Shown: positions 1 through 8,352 of the stretch, piece by piece | Position numbering within the stretch: the first letter of the stretch is position 1 | Layout: every line of letters begins with the position of its first letter | NCBI RefSeq assembly: GCF_028649455.1 | Contig: NZ_JAQSIO010000003.1 | Location: 62,001-126,000, forward strand | Length of the DNA stretch: 64,000 nt | Direction of reading: 5' to 3' | DNA from: Curvibacter microcysteis | GTDB taxonomy: Bacteria > Pseudomonadota > Gammaproteobacteria > Burkholderiales > Burkholderiaceae_C | Position numbers and translations under genes: made by a program | Notes under the pieces: generated by a model | What the model was told of the DNA's origin: nothing | What the model saw: only the letters and a program-made list of their open reading frames with translations | Databases searched by the model: none

Positions 1-2471
1 GGCTCACCGGCGCCTTGGACGACGCACTGCGCCACACCCGCGAGGCCGGTGCGGCCGGGCTGGAGGCGCAGATCGAGGCCTTTGCCGAGGCCATCGGCGA
101 CGTCCACCCCCGCTTGCCTGGCGAGGACCATGGGCGCGATCCGCTGCTGTTCCCGGGCGACGCAGTGGCGCCGTCCGCGCCGTCCACCCTGTGGGCGGCC
201 CAGGCCCCGGGTCTCGGGCCTGAGGCTGCCGCTTCGCCCGCGCCGCCCCCGGCCGCCGAGCCCGGCGGGGACGCCCAGGCGCAGGCCCTGTGTGACTGGC
301 TCTGCGCCTGGCTGGCGCGCGAGCTCAAAGTGCCCTTGGAACGGGTCGATCCGCAGCAGTCGCTGATGGCCAGCGGCCTGGATTCGCTCAGTGCCACCGA
401 ATGTGCGCTGGCCTTGGAGGCCCACCTGGGCCGGCCGGTGTCGATGGACCTGTTCTGGGAGGCCGGGTCGGTGGCGGCCTTGGCGCAGTGCCTGTGCCAA
501 GACCCGCTGGCCAAGACCGGGCCCGAGGCTGGGGCCGAGGTCGTGGTCCCAACGTCCGCCCCGGTCGCGCCCCCTTCCTCAGACCTGGCCACTGCCGGCC
601 TGCTGGCTCGCGCCGAGGCCTCCGAGACCCCTGCAACGCCAGGGCGCTGGGGCCCCATGGCCGCAGGCCCCAGCCTGAGTGTGTTCTTTTTTGGTGGCGA
701 GCAGGGGCGCCTGGACGCCGACCAGGCCTACGCCCTCATCATCGATTGCGCCCGGCTTGCAGACGAGGCGGGTTTCGAGGCGATCTGGACGCCGGAGCGC
801 CACTTCCACGCCTTCGGCGGGCACTTTCCCAACCCCTCGGTGCTGGGGGCGGCGCTGGCTCGGGAGACCCGGCGCATCGACCTGCGTGCCGGCAGCGTGG
901 TGCTGCCCTTGCACCACCCCGCCCGGGTGGCCGAGGAATGGGCGCTGGTGGACCGCCTGTCCGGGGGGCGCGCGGGCGTCGCCGTGACCCCTGGCTGGAG
1001 CCCCAAGGATTTTCTGCTGCAGCCCCAGGCCCATGCCGCGCGCTTTGAGGCCCTGCCCGAGCAGGTGGACCTGCTGCGCCGCCTGTGGTCGGGTGAGTCG
1101 GTTTCGTTTGTCGATGCCCACGGCCAGCCTGTGCAGACCCAGACTTACCCGCGCCCGGTGCAGCCCGAATTGCCCCTGTGGCTGACCTGCAACCGCCGGG
1201 TCGAGGGCTTTGCCCAGGCTGGCGCCCTGGGGGCGCGGGTGCTGACCGCGCTGTTGAGTCAAACCCTGGAGGAGCTGGCGCAGAAGATCGGGGTCTACCG
1301 CGAGGCGCTGCAAGCGCACGGCCATGCCCCTCAGCGGGGTCGCGTCACTTTGATGCTGCACACCTATGTGGCGGATGACCTGGCGCAGGCCCGGGAGGAC
1401 GTGCGCCAGCCGCTGACGGACTACCTGCGCAGTTCGGTCGATCTGTGGCAGCAGGGCAGCACCGACCTGGCCAGCCTCAGCGAGGCGGCGCGCGAGCAGC
1501 TGCTGTCCTTTGCCTTCGAGCGCTACCTGCAGCACAGTGCGCTGATCGGCCCGCCCGACCATTGCCAGCGCCTGATCGACCGGGTCCATGCGGCGGGGGT
1601 CGATGAAATTGCCTGTCTGCTCGACTTCGGCTTGGGCCCGGTGCAGATCAAGGCCAGCCTGCAGCGCCTGGCGGGTTTGCAGCGTGCGGTGCCGCTTGGA
1701 CAGCCCGCACCCGCACCCGCGGCGGCCCCCCTGAAAGCCGCGTTGGTGCCGGGCTGGGGACGGGTGTTGCACCAGCCCCCGCAGTCCCGGGGGCGGCTGA
1801 TTTGCTTCCCCGCCGCGGGCGAGGACGCCAGCATGTTCGAGGCCTGGCGCGCGGCCGGTGACCTGCCGTTTGAGATCCTGGCCCTGCAATGGCCCGATCA
1901 CCTGGACGAACTGGAGGCCTTGATGGCCGAGTTGATGCCCAGGCTGCAGCCCCTGTGCCAGGGCCCCTACGCGTTCTATGGCCACAGCTTGGGCGCCTGG
2001 GTGGCCTTTGAGGCGGCGCGGCGCCTGGCGGACCAGGGCCGTCCCCCTGTGCGCTTGTTTGCCGCGGCCCAGCACGCGCCCCACGGGCCTTGCCCGCACC
2101 CTGCGCCAGAGGCCTTGCACACGCCAGCAGGGCGGGCCTGGGCAGAGGCCCTGTTGCGGGGCCCCGGGGGCGAGGCCGCCCACCTGTCCGAGGCGGCCTG
2201 GCAGCGGGTGCTGACCCGGGTCACGCCGGGCTTGCGCCTGCAGACCCAGCGCGCTGCGCTGTCACCGGCCGCCGTGCAGCCCTGGCCCATCACCGCCTTG
2301 CATGGGGCCCACGACCGCTTGCTGACCCCTGCCGCGGTCCAGGCCTGGTGTGATTGGGGCTCGGCGGGCTCGACCTTCACCGTGGTCGACGGCGCCCACC
2401 TTTTTTTGCGCACCCAGGCCCGCTCGGTGTTGGATGCGGTGGGCCGGCAGTTGACCCAAGACCTGGCCTGA
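1..2471 (+). CDS. C-terminal part of a PKS/NRPS-like megasynthase: carrier protein, luciferase-like monooxygenase, thioesterase (5' end outside window)
   Basis: The reading frame is open to the left edge, so this is the 3' part of a larger gene. Residue numbers count from base 15. About residues 90-165 form a phosphopantetheine carrier domain with GLDSLS; the attachment serine is residue 124. Alanine/proline-rich linkers flank it. Residues about 220-560 resemble FMN-dependent luciferase-like monooxygenases of the kind embedded in natural-product synthases (MupA/Atu3671 type; motifs FFFGGEQG, WTPERHFHAFGG, VAVTPGWSPKDF). Residues about 585-815 are an alpha/beta-hydrolase thioesterase with GHSLGAW (Ser658) and a late histidine in DGAHLFL. 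Order carrier-oxygenase-thioesterase is that of a terminal module releasing its product after oxidation. The product is not determinable here. A siderophore is possible, because related Agrobacterium enzymes lie in a siderophore cluster and iron receptors lie 19 kb away, but this is inference. Confidence 0.85.
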   Translation, partial: LTGALDDALRHTREAGAAGLEAQIEAFAEAIGDVHPRLPGEDHGRDPLLFPGDAVAPSAPSTLWAAQAPGLGPEAAASPAPPPAAEPGGDAQAQALCDWLCAWLARELKVPLERVDPQQSLMASGLDSLSATECALALEAHLGRPVSMDLFWEAGSVAALAQCLCQDPLAKTGPEAGAEVVVPTSAPVAPPSSDLATAGLLARAEASETPATPGRWGPMAAGPSLSVFFFGGEQGRLDADQAYALIIDCARLADEAGFEAIWTPERHFHAFGGHFPNPSVLGAALARETRRIDLRAGSVVLPLHHPARVAEEWALVDRLSGGRAGVAVTPGWSPKDFLLQPQAHAARFEALPEQVDLLRRLWSGESVSFVDAHGQPVQTQTYPRPVQPELPLWLTCNRRVEGFAQAGALGARVLTALLSQTLEELAQKIGVYREALQAHGHAPQRGRVTLMLHTYVADDLAQAREDVRQPLTDYLRSSVDLWQQGSTDLASLSEAAREQLLSFAFERYLQHSALIGPPDHCQRLIDRVHAAGVDEIACLLDFGLGPVQIKASLQRLAGLQRAVPLGQPAPAPAAAPLKAALVPGWGRVLHQPPQSRGRLICFPAAGEDASMFEAWRAAGDLPFEILALQWPDHLDELEALMAELMPRLQPLCQGPYAFYGHSLGAWVAFEAARRLADQGRPPVRLFAAAQHAPHGPCPHPAPEALHTPAGRAWAEALLRGPGGEAAHLSEAAWQRVLTRVTPGLRLQTQRAALSPAAVQPWPITALHGAHDRLLTPAAVQAWCDWGSAGSTFTVVDGAHLFLRTQARSVLDAVGRQLTQDLA

Positions 2472-2491
2472 GCTGGGGCGGTCGTTTGGGT

Positions 2492-3490
2492 TCACTCCGG
2501 CTGGATGCCCGCCTCCTTGACCACCTTGCCCCACTTCACCAGGTCGGCGCGGATCAGGTTGGCGTAGTCCTGGGGCGTACCGCCTTTGACCTCGATGCCG
2601 ACGGACTCGAGCTTGGCGCGCACCTCGGGCAGCTTCAGCACCGTGTTGATCTCGCTGTTGAGCCGGGCCACGATGGCCTTGGGCGTGCCCGCGGGGGCCA
2701 AAAAGCCGCCGTTGGTGTTGGCTTCATAGCCCTTGAGGCCTTGCTCGTCGGCGGTGGGCACGTCCGGCAGGGCCGACGCGCGCTTGAGCGTGGACACGGC
2801 CACCGCGTTCAGGGTGCCCGCTTTCACATGGGCCTGCACGGCGCTGAGGGTGTCGATGTACAGCGCCGTGCGCCCCGCCAGCAGGTCGGGGTGGGCGGCG
2901 GCGGAGCCCTTGTAGGGCACCAACAGCATGGACACACCGCTGGCCATGCGGAACATTTCAGCGGCCATCTCCTGCGCGCTGCCCCGGCCGGAGGTGGCCA
3001 CCTTGGCTTGCTCTGGGTGGGCTTTCATCCACGCCACCAGGTCGGGCAGGGTCTTGACCGGGAGCTTGGGGTAGACGGCAAACACCAAGGGAATTTCGTG
3101 GGTGTAGACGATGGGCTCGAAGCTTTTTTCGGGGTCCCAGCCCAGGCCTTTGTAGAGGAACTTGTTGATGTTGTGGCTGCCTCCCACGATGCCGATGGTG
3201 TAGCCGTCGGGCGCGGCCTTGGCCAGCGCGTCCGTGCCCAGGTTGTTGGAGGCCCCGGGGCGGTTGTCCACGATCACGGGCTGGCCCAGGGCCACGGCCA
3301 GCTTGTCGCCCACCACCCGGGCCAGGGTGTCGATGGCGCCGCCGGGTGGGGCGGGCACGATGATCTTGAGCGCGCGGGTGGGGTAGTTGGGGGCGGGCGT
3401 CTGCGCGCAGGCCGGGCTGGCCAGGCCGACCAGGGCGAGGCCAAGCGCGCTGAGCTGCAGCACGGGGTTCAGGGCTTTGAAAACGTTCAT
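2492..3490 (-). CDS. Bug/TctC-family tripartite tricarboxylate transporter substrate-binding protein
   Basis: 332 aa periplasmic solute-binding protein. The N-terminus is a signal peptide ending near SPACAQ, followed by the family opening YPTRALKIIVPAPPGGAIDTLAR; GDKLAVALGQPVIVDNRPGA and APDGYTIG are also typical. The ATG at 3490 is preceded by an AGGAGACAAA ribosome site, which is why I prefer it to the longer frame starting at 3595. It is the last gene of a leftward operon behind SDR, FAH-family and hydroxyacid dehydrogenase genes, so it probably delivers an organic acid that they degrade. No TctA/TctB membrane partners are next to it, as is common for Bug proteins in Burkholderiales. The ligand is unknown. 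Its stop is 21 bp from the convergent synthase gene. Confidence 0.9.
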   Translation of the reverse strand: MNVFKALNPVLQLSALGLALVGLASPACAQTPAPNYPTRALKIIVPAPPGGAIDTLARVVGDKLAVALGQPVIVDNRPGASNNLGTDALAKAAPDGYTIGIVGGSHNINKFLYKGLGWDPEKSFEPIVYTHEIPLVFAVYPKLPVKTLPDLVAWMKAHPEQAKVATSGRGSAQEMAAEMFRMASGVSMLLVPYKGSAAAHPDLLAGRTALYIDTLSAVQAHVKAGTLNAVAVSTLKRASALPDVPTADEQGLKGYEANTNGGFLAPAGTPKAIVARLNSEINTVLKLPEVRAKLESVGIEVKGGTPQDYANLIRADLVKWGKVVKEAGIQPE

Positions 3491-3578
3491 GTTTGTCTCC
3501 TTGGGGCCGTCACCCGGGTGGGGCGGCCCGTTGTTGAAATCAAGGTGGGGGAAGTCGAACGGGACGGGGCAACCAGGC

Positions 3579-4340
3579 TCAGCCTCGGCCCACAAAGGGC
3601 ATGGCGCTGGCCATGACCGTCATCTGCAGGACGTTGGTGTTCAAGGGCAGGGCGGCGATGTGGCGCACCGCATTGGCAATGTGGACAGCGTCCATCATGG
3701 GCTCGGGTGCCACGCTGCCATTGGCCTGCAGGACGCCCCGGGTCATGCGCTCAGACAACTCGGTCAAGGCGTTGCCGATGTCGATCTGGCTGGCCACGAT
3801 GTTGAACGCGCGCCCATCCAGGGCCAAGGCCTTGGTCAGGCCGGTGACCGCGTGCTTGCTGGCGGTGTAGGGCGCGGTGAAGGGGCGTGGGGTGTGGGCC
3901 GAGATGGAGCCGTTGTTGATGATGCGGCCGCCCTGCGGCAACTGCCGGCGCATCAGGCCAAAGGCGGCCCGGGCGCACAGGTAGACGCCGCTGACATTGG
4001 TGTTCAGCACCTGGAACCACTTTTCCAGCGGCAGCTCGTCCAGCGGCACGGCGGGTGCGTTGACGCCGGCGTTGTTGAACAGCAGGTCGAGCCGGCCGTA
4101 GCGCTGTTCCACGGTGTCCATCAAGGCCTGCACGCTGGCCGGATCCGTCACGTCGGTGGGGACCGCCAGCACCTCCTGCCCCTGGGCGCGGGCTTGGTCT
4201 GCCAAGGTTTGAAGGGGCTCCGGGCGCCGGCCAGCCGCGACCACGGTGTAGCCGTCCTCCAGCAGGCCCAGGGCCACGACGCGGCCGATGCCGCTGCCTG
4301 CGCCGGTCACCAGCGCGATTTTTTGAGTGGGGTTGCTCAT
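3579..4340 (-). CDS. SDR-family NAD(P)-dependent oxidoreductase
   Basis: 253 aa classical short-chain dehydrogenase. It has the Rossmann motif TGAGSGIG (residues 12-19), NNAG (89-92) and the catalytic Ser145, Tyr158 and Lys162 (YTASK). It would oxidise or reduce a hydroxyl/keto group on a small metabolite in the cytoplasm; the substrate is not deducible. Its start overlaps the end of the upstream FAH-family gene by 4 bp (ATGA), indicating translational coupling. The downstream Bug binding protein follows after about 90 bp. Together with the FAH-family hydrolase and the D-2-hydroxyacid dehydrogenase it forms a small organic-acid catabolic operon. Confidence 0.9.
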   Translation of the reverse strand: MSNPTQKIALVTGAGSGIGRVVALGLLEDGYTVVAAGRRPEPLQTLADQARAQGQEVLAVPTDVTDPASVQALMDTVEQRYGRLDLLFNNAGVNAPAVPLDELPLEKWFQVLNTNVSGVYLCARAAFGLMRRQLPQGGRIINNGSISAHTPRPFTAPYTASKHAVTGLTKALALDGRAFNIVASQIDIGNALTELSERMTRGVLQANGSVAPEPMMDAVHIANAVRHIAALPLNTNVLQMTVMASAMPFVGRG

Positions 4341-5044
4341 GTGGGTTCATTCGGGGCCGAGGCCCTGACAGTGGTTGAAAAATGGCCGAAGCCTTCAATG
4401 CCGCCGCTGACCGTGTCACCGATCTGCAAGGCGTCGACGCCGGCGGGTGTGCCGGTGTAGATCAGGTCCCCCGGGGCCAGGGCGACGGAGCGCGACAACA
4501 TGGCCACCAGCTCGGGCACCGGCCACAGCAGCGACGCCAGGTCGGCCGATTGCCGGCGTTGGCCGTTCACGTCCAGCCAGATGGCGCCGCGGCGTGGGTG
4601 ACCGCTGAGCGACGCCGGCACCAGGGGCGTGCAGGTGGCGGCGTGGTCAAAGGCCTTGGCCGCCTCCCAGGACGCGCCGATGCGTTTGGCCTGCTGTTGC
4701 AGGTCGCGCCGGGTCAGGTCCAGGCCGACGCCGTAGCCCCAGATGTGGCCCGCTTCGACGTCCGCAGGCAGGAGCCTGCGCCCCCCTCGACCGATGGCCA
4801 CCACCCACTCGATCTCGTGGCAAAAGTCGCGGGTCTCCGGTGGGTAGACCAGGTCTTGGTCAGCGGCGGCCAGCGCGCTGGGGGGCTTCATGAACCAGGA
4901 CGGCAGCGCTTGCGGTGGGGGCTCGTCAGGCTGCCAGGCGTAGTTGCGGCCGATGCAGAAGATGCGCCCGACCGGAAAGCGTTGCGCCGAGTTCGCCACG
5001 GCCAGCGACACGCTGGGCGGCGGGTTGAAAACGTAGGGTGTCAT
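4337..5044 (-). CDS. Fumarylacetoacetate hydrolase (FAH) family protein
   Basis: 235 aa, the usual length for single-domain FAH-family enzymes. These are metal-dependent enzymes that cleave C-C bonds in acylpyruvates or isomerise/decarboxylate related oxo-acids. FCHEIEWVVAIG supplies the metal-binding glutamates E77 and E79, and YGVGLDLTRRD supplies D109. FMKPPSAL and YTGTPAGV are further family signatures. It has no signal peptide and should be cytosolic. It sits between the hydroxyacid dehydrogenase (16 bp upstream) and the SDR (4 bp overlap). The combination suggests reduction/oxidation steps around a beta-diketo or oxo-acid intermediate. The exact substrate is unknown. Confidence 0.88.
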   Translation of the reverse strand: MTPYVFNPPPSVSLAVANSAQRFPVGRIFCIGRNYAWQPDEPPPQALPSWFMKPPSALAAADQDLVYPPETRDFCHEIEWVVAIGRGGRRLLPADVEAGHIWGYGVGLDLTRRDLQQQAKRIGASWEAAKAFDHAATCTPLVPASLSGHPRRGAIWLDVNGQRRQSADLASLLWPVPELVAMLSRSVALAPGDLIYTGTPAGVDALQIGDTVSGGIEGFGHFSTTVRASAPNEPT

Positions 5045-5060
5045 GGGAGAGCCGCCCGAA

Positions 5061-6014
5061 TCATGTGGTGAGGCTCATCGCCGGGCGCTGGCCGGCCAGC
5101 GCCTGGGCCAGGCTGTCCAGCACCATCTGGCCCATGGCGGCACGGGTCTCCCAGGTCGCGCTGGCGCGGTGGGCTTGCAGGGCCACTTTGTCCGAGCCGC
5201 GCAGCACCAGGGGCACTTGGGGCTCGTCCACAAACACGTCCAGGCCAGCGCCGGCAATGCGTTCATGGGCGATGGCCTCGCTCAGGGCGTCTTCGTCCAC
5301 CAGGCGGCCCCGGGCCACATTGATCAGGTAGCCCTCCGGGCCCAGGGCCTGCAGCACCTCGGCGTTGACGATGCCTTGGGCCGAGTCGGCCGCGGCGCAC
5401 AGCACCAGAGCGTCGGCGGCACGGGCCAGCTCGACCAGGCTGGGCACGAAGTGGTAGGGCGCATCGCTCATGGCGCGCAGGTCGGTGTAGCTGATGCGGC
5501 AACCAAAGGCCGATGCCCGTGTGGCCACGGCCCGGCCCACCCGGCCCAGGCCCACGATGCCGATGTGCATGCCACTGAAACGCCGCGCCAAGGGAATGGC
5601 GCTGGGCTGCGGGAAGCGAGGCCACAGGCCGTCGCGCACAAAGCGGTCACCCGGCAGCAGCTGGCGGCACACGGCGATCAGCAAGCCGATGGCCAGGTCG
5701 GCCACGTCCTCGGTCAGCGCGCCCAGGGTGGCGGTCACGGGCAGGCCGCGGGCGCGGCAGTAGGTCAGGTCAACCGCATCGGTGCCCACGCCGTTGACGG
5801 CCACCACCTTGAGTTGCGGCAGCTGCTCCAGCATGGCGCGCGAAATGCCGGTGTGGCCGCCGGTGATCACGGCTTGGGTGCCGGGGCCGAATGCCTGCAG
5901 CCAGGCCTGGGGATCCTTCAGTTCGAAGAACTTGTGGACCTCGTACAGCGAGGCCAGTTGATCGTTGATGGCAGGCACCAGGATCGGGTTGAGTTGCAGC
6001 ACGCGAGGCTTCAT
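5061..6014 (-). CDS. D-isomer-specific 2-hydroxyacid dehydrogenase
   Basis: 317 aa NAD(P)-dependent enzyme interconverting a 2-oxo acid and a D-2-hydroxyacid, of the hydroxypyruvate/glyoxylate reductase-like group. The nucleotide-binding GLGRVG lies at residues 155-160. Catalytic residues are R235 (NVARGRLVD), E264 (DVFVDEP) and H282; the usual HIGSAT around the histidine reads HRASAT here. I use the ATG at 6014 rather than the in-frame start at 6149, because the protein family begins at MKPRVLQLNP and a GGAGTCC-like site precedes it. It is the first gene of the leftward operon and is divergent from the HTH-citrate synthase gene across a 115-bp promoter region that holds a palindrome. Confidence 0.9.
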   Translation of the reverse strand: MKPRVLQLNPILVPAINDQLASLYEVHKFFELKDPQAWLQAFGPGTQAVITGGHTGISRAMLEQLPQLKVVAVNGVGTDAVDLTYCRARGLPVTATLGALTEDVADLAIGLLIAVCRQLLPGDRFVRDGLWPRFPQPSAIPLARRFSGMHIGIVGLGRVGRAVATRASAFGCRISYTDLRAMSDAPYHFVPSLVELARAADALVLCAAADSAQGIVNAEVLQALGPEGYLINVARGRLVDEDALSEAIAHERIAGAGLDVFVDEPQVPLVLRGSDKVALQAHRASATWETRAAMGQMVLDSLAQALAGQRPAMSLTT

Positions 6015-6079
6015 GGGGACTCCATCCAAGCGGGCTCGGTGCCCGCGGTTCAAAGATGGAGGGCAGTTTGTATATAGTT

Positions 6080-6095
6080 GATTGCATTGGCAATC
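6080..6095. promoter_or_regulatory. Palindromic operator candidate between divergent genes
   Basis: GATTGC-ATTG-GCAATC is a perfect 6-bp inverted repeat with a 4-bp centre. It lies 66 bp from the leftward dehydrogenase start and 35 bp before the rightward HTH-citrate synthase start. A TATATA that could serve as a leftward -10 lies at 6071-6076, next to the repeat. The natural candidate to bind it is the DNA-binding domain of the adjacent HTH-citrate synthase; this is inference. Confidence 0.5.
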
Positions 6096-6129
6096 TTGAA
6101 CTTGAAAATCAACATAAAAGGCCCTGACC

Positions 6130-7275
6130 TTGGCGACCTGGATATCCATGAATGAGGCCTGCCGCCAGTTGGGCGTGCGGCAACAAACCCTTTACGCCTA
6201 CACCAGCCGCGGCAAGCTGGAGGCCATGGCCGACCCGGCCGATTCGCGCCGCAGCCTGTACCGTGCCGAGGACGTGGCCCGCCTGGCCCAGCGCAAGCAG
6301 GCTGGGCGCAAGCGCGAGACCCTGGCCAGTCAGGCCTTGTCGGGGGTGGAGCCCAGCATTCCCACCGCCTTGTCGACGTTTCACCGAGGGAGCTTGTTCT
6401 ACCGAGGCCAGGACGCGGTGCAACTGGCCCAAAGCGGGAGCCTGGAGCAGTTGGCTCAGCTGCTGTGGGCCAGCGAGGGGCCGATCACCTTCAGCACCGA
6501 CGGGGCCAAGCCCCCGCAGCCCGGTCGGGCCGCGGCGTTCTCGGTCTTGGGCGTGTTGGCCGCGCAAGGCTTGTCCACCCAGGGGCGCAGCCCCCGGGTC
6601 CTGTGCGATGAGGCCCAAGCCCTGGTCGGTCAACTGGCCTTGGCGATGGGGGCCCAGCGCTCAGCGCGTCCGCTGCACGAGCGCCTGGCCAAGGGCTGGA
6701 AGCAAACGGCCGCCGTGGCCGATCTTTTGCGGGTGGCGCTGGTCCTGCTGGCCGACCATGAGCTGACCAGCTCGGCTTTTGCGACCCGCATTGCGGCGTC
6801 CACCGGCGCATCCTTGCCCGCCTGTTTGCTGGCTGGGCTGTGCACCCTGTCCGGCCCATCGCATGGCGACGCCTCGGGCCAGATCCAAGGGCATCTGGCG
6901 GAGGTGGAGCGCCTGGGGGCCGACGCTGTGGTGCAGCGTCACCTGGCCATGGGCTTGCCTTTGGCGGGCTTTGGGCACCACTTGTATCCCGACGGTGACC
7001 CCCGGGCCCAGGCGCTGCTGGCGCTGTTCGAGCCCTCGCCGAGGGTCGCGCGCTTCATCCAGCAAGCCAGCGCCCAGACGGGTTTGCCGCCCAATGTGGA
7101 CATGGCTTTGGCCGCTTTGGTGGCCCACCTGAACCTGCCGGCCGATGCTTCGTTTGGCATGATCGCCATCGCCCGCAGTGTGGGTCTGCTGGCGCACTGC
7201 TTCGAGCAGCTAGAGGTCAGGCAGTCGATCCGGCCCCGGGGGCGCTATGTGGGGCCACGGCTGGTGGGGGTTTAG
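6130..7275 (+). CDS. Citrate synthase family enzyme fused to an N-terminal helix-turn-helix domain
   Basis: 381 aa. Residues about 5-55 form a MerR/excisionase-like DNA-binding domain (MNEACRQLGVRQQTLYAYTSRG, then YRAEDVARLAQRK). The rest is a citrate synthase fold. All three catalytic residues are retained: H245 in PSHGDAS, H283 in GFGHHLYPDGDPRA and D324 in PNVDMAL, so condensation of an acyl-CoA with an oxo-acid remains possible. The start is TTG at 6130; an ATG at 6148 would cut into the HTH. It is divergent from the hydroxyacid dehydrogenase/FAH/SDR/Bug operon. It is probably an enzyme-derived regulator that senses a CoA ester or oxo-acid made by that operon, or a bifunctional enzyme-regulator. 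Substrate and regulatory role are inferred. Confidence 0.85.
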   Translation: MATWISMNEACRQLGVRQQTLYAYTSRGKLEAMADPADSRRSLYRAEDVARLAQRKQAGRKRETLASQALSGVEPSIPTALSTFHRGSLFYRGQDAVQLAQSGSLEQLAQLLWASEGPITFSTDGAKPPQPGRAAAFSVLGVLAAQGLSTQGRSPRVLCDEAQALVGQLALAMGAQRSARPLHERLAKGWKQTAAVADLLRVALVLLADHELTSSAFATRIAASTGASLPACLLAGLCTLSGPSHGDASGQIQGHLAEVERLGADAVVQRHLAMGLPLAGFGHHLYPDGDPRAQALLALFEPSPRVARFIQQASAQTGLPPNVDMALAALVAHLNLPADASFGMIAIARSVGLLAHCFEQLEVRQSIRPRGRYVGPRLVGV

Positions 7276-7287
7276 GCCGCGCGCCCG

Positions 7288-8211
7288 TCAGCGTTCCTGC
7301 TGCCGGTACTGCGTCGGGCTCATGCCGATGTGCTTGGCAAATGCCCGCGAGAACTGAGCGGCGTCGGCAAAGCCCACGGCAGCGCCGATGTCCGCCACCG
7401 GCAGGGTGCTGGTGGCCAGCATCAGCCGGGCCTTGTCGAGGCGGCGTTGTTGGATGTACTGGTAGGGTGTGCGCCCCAGGGCCTGGCGAAACAATCGGAT
7501 GAAATGAAACGAGGTCACACCGGCCAGGCGTGCCAGATCGGTGATGCTCAAGGCCTCATGCAGTTGGTCTTCGATGGCTTCCAGCACCCGTGCGATCTGC
7601 GGCCGGTGCAGTCGCTCGGGGCTGATCGGGCGGCTGTTCTGACCTCGGATGGCGAGCTTATGCAGGATGCAGACCAGGTAACTTTGCAGCAGCAGCGGGG
7701 GGCACTCGGCCTGCGCGCGAACCATGGACCACAGGCGTTTGAGCGCGTCGTAGATGAAGGGCTCGCTGAAGCCTGCCTGGGCCAAGGATCCGATGCGCGT
7801 GAGGGGGCTGGGGCCCAGGTCCAGTTCCTCCCAGGTGCTCCTGACCAGGCTCATCGGAATGGAGAGCCTGAGCACCAGGGAGGGGCCGTTGATGCGCCAC
7901 TCCGAAGCGGTGTTGGGTGGCAGCAGGTGAATCGCCTGGGGTTCAGGGCAAAAATGGTCGCGCCACCCATCACCCAACTGCCCCATCACCTGTGTGGCTT
8001 GGTAGTGCAGCGCCTGGGTGATGCTCAGGTGGTCGCTGGCGGGACTGAGCAACTCATGGGCGGGTGAGTAACGGTGTGACAGCAGCACCGGGTCGGTGAG
8101 GCTGCTCATCACCCGGTTGACCGAACCGGGTGCATGGGCGTGGATGGCGTCTTTCAACTGGAGGGTGTTCTCCAGGCTCGCTTCGCCTCGGTTGCCTTGT
8201 CGCCAGTCCAT
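7288..8211 (-). CDS. AraC-family transcriptional regulator (paralogue 1)
   Basis: 307 aa. The N-terminal half is a cupin-like ligand domain (GDGWRDHFCPEPQAIHLLPPNT). The C-terminal ~100 residues are an AraC DNA-binding domain with two HTH units (SITDLARLAGVTSFHFIRLFRQALGRTPYQYIQQRRLDKARLML split over both helices, then VADIGAAVGFADAAQFSRAF). It is clearly paralogous along its whole length to the regulator at 10297-11190; compare WRDHF/WRDRF and LPPNTASEWRINGP/TPPNTPHEWRIDGA. It lies on the same strand as, and downstream of, the chemoreceptor gene at 8353-9894. Ligand and targets are unknown. Confidence 0.9.
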   Translation of the reverse strand: MDWRQGNRGEASLENTLQLKDAIHAHAPGSVNRVMSSLTDPVLLSHRYSPAHELLSPASDHLSITQALHYQATQVMGQLGDGWRDHFCPEPQAIHLLPPNTASEWRINGPSLVLRLSIPMSLVRSTWEELDLGPSPLTRIGSLAQAGFSEPFIYDALKRLWSMVRAQAECPPLLLQSYLVCILHKLAIRGQNSRPISPERLHRPQIARVLEAIEDQLHEALSITDLARLAGVTSFHFIRLFRQALGRTPYQYIQQRRLDKARLMLATSTLPVADIGAAVGFADAAQFSRAFAKHIGMSPTQYRQQER

Positions 8212-8326
8212 CGCCCCTGCCTTTGGTAACCCGAAATGTTAACCAAGTGGTCAAGATTTGGTGTTGATTCAGGTCAAGGCTTTAAGCCTGTGCCGTGGGC
8301 GCTGCCTGGTGGCCGACCAGCCAAGA

Positions 8327-8348
8327 CCTGGGCCCGATGGGGCCCAGG
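8327..8348 (-). terminator. Stem-loop downstream of the chemoreceptor gene
   Basis: CCTGGGCCC and GGGCCCAGG form a perfect 9-bp stem around a 4-nt loop, ending 4 bp beyond the chemoreceptor stop codon at 8353. There is no long T-run, so it may act as an intrinsic terminator of reduced strength or as a 3'-end stabiliser separating the chemoreceptor from the downstream AraC gene. Confidence 0.5.
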
Positions 8349-8352
8349 CACC

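Noticed and set aside
579-2183. 534-residue minus-strand frame opposite the megasynthase
   Set aside because: Gln/Gly/Leu/Arg-rich shadow frame; the sense strand encodes clear carrier, monooxygenase and thioesterase domains.
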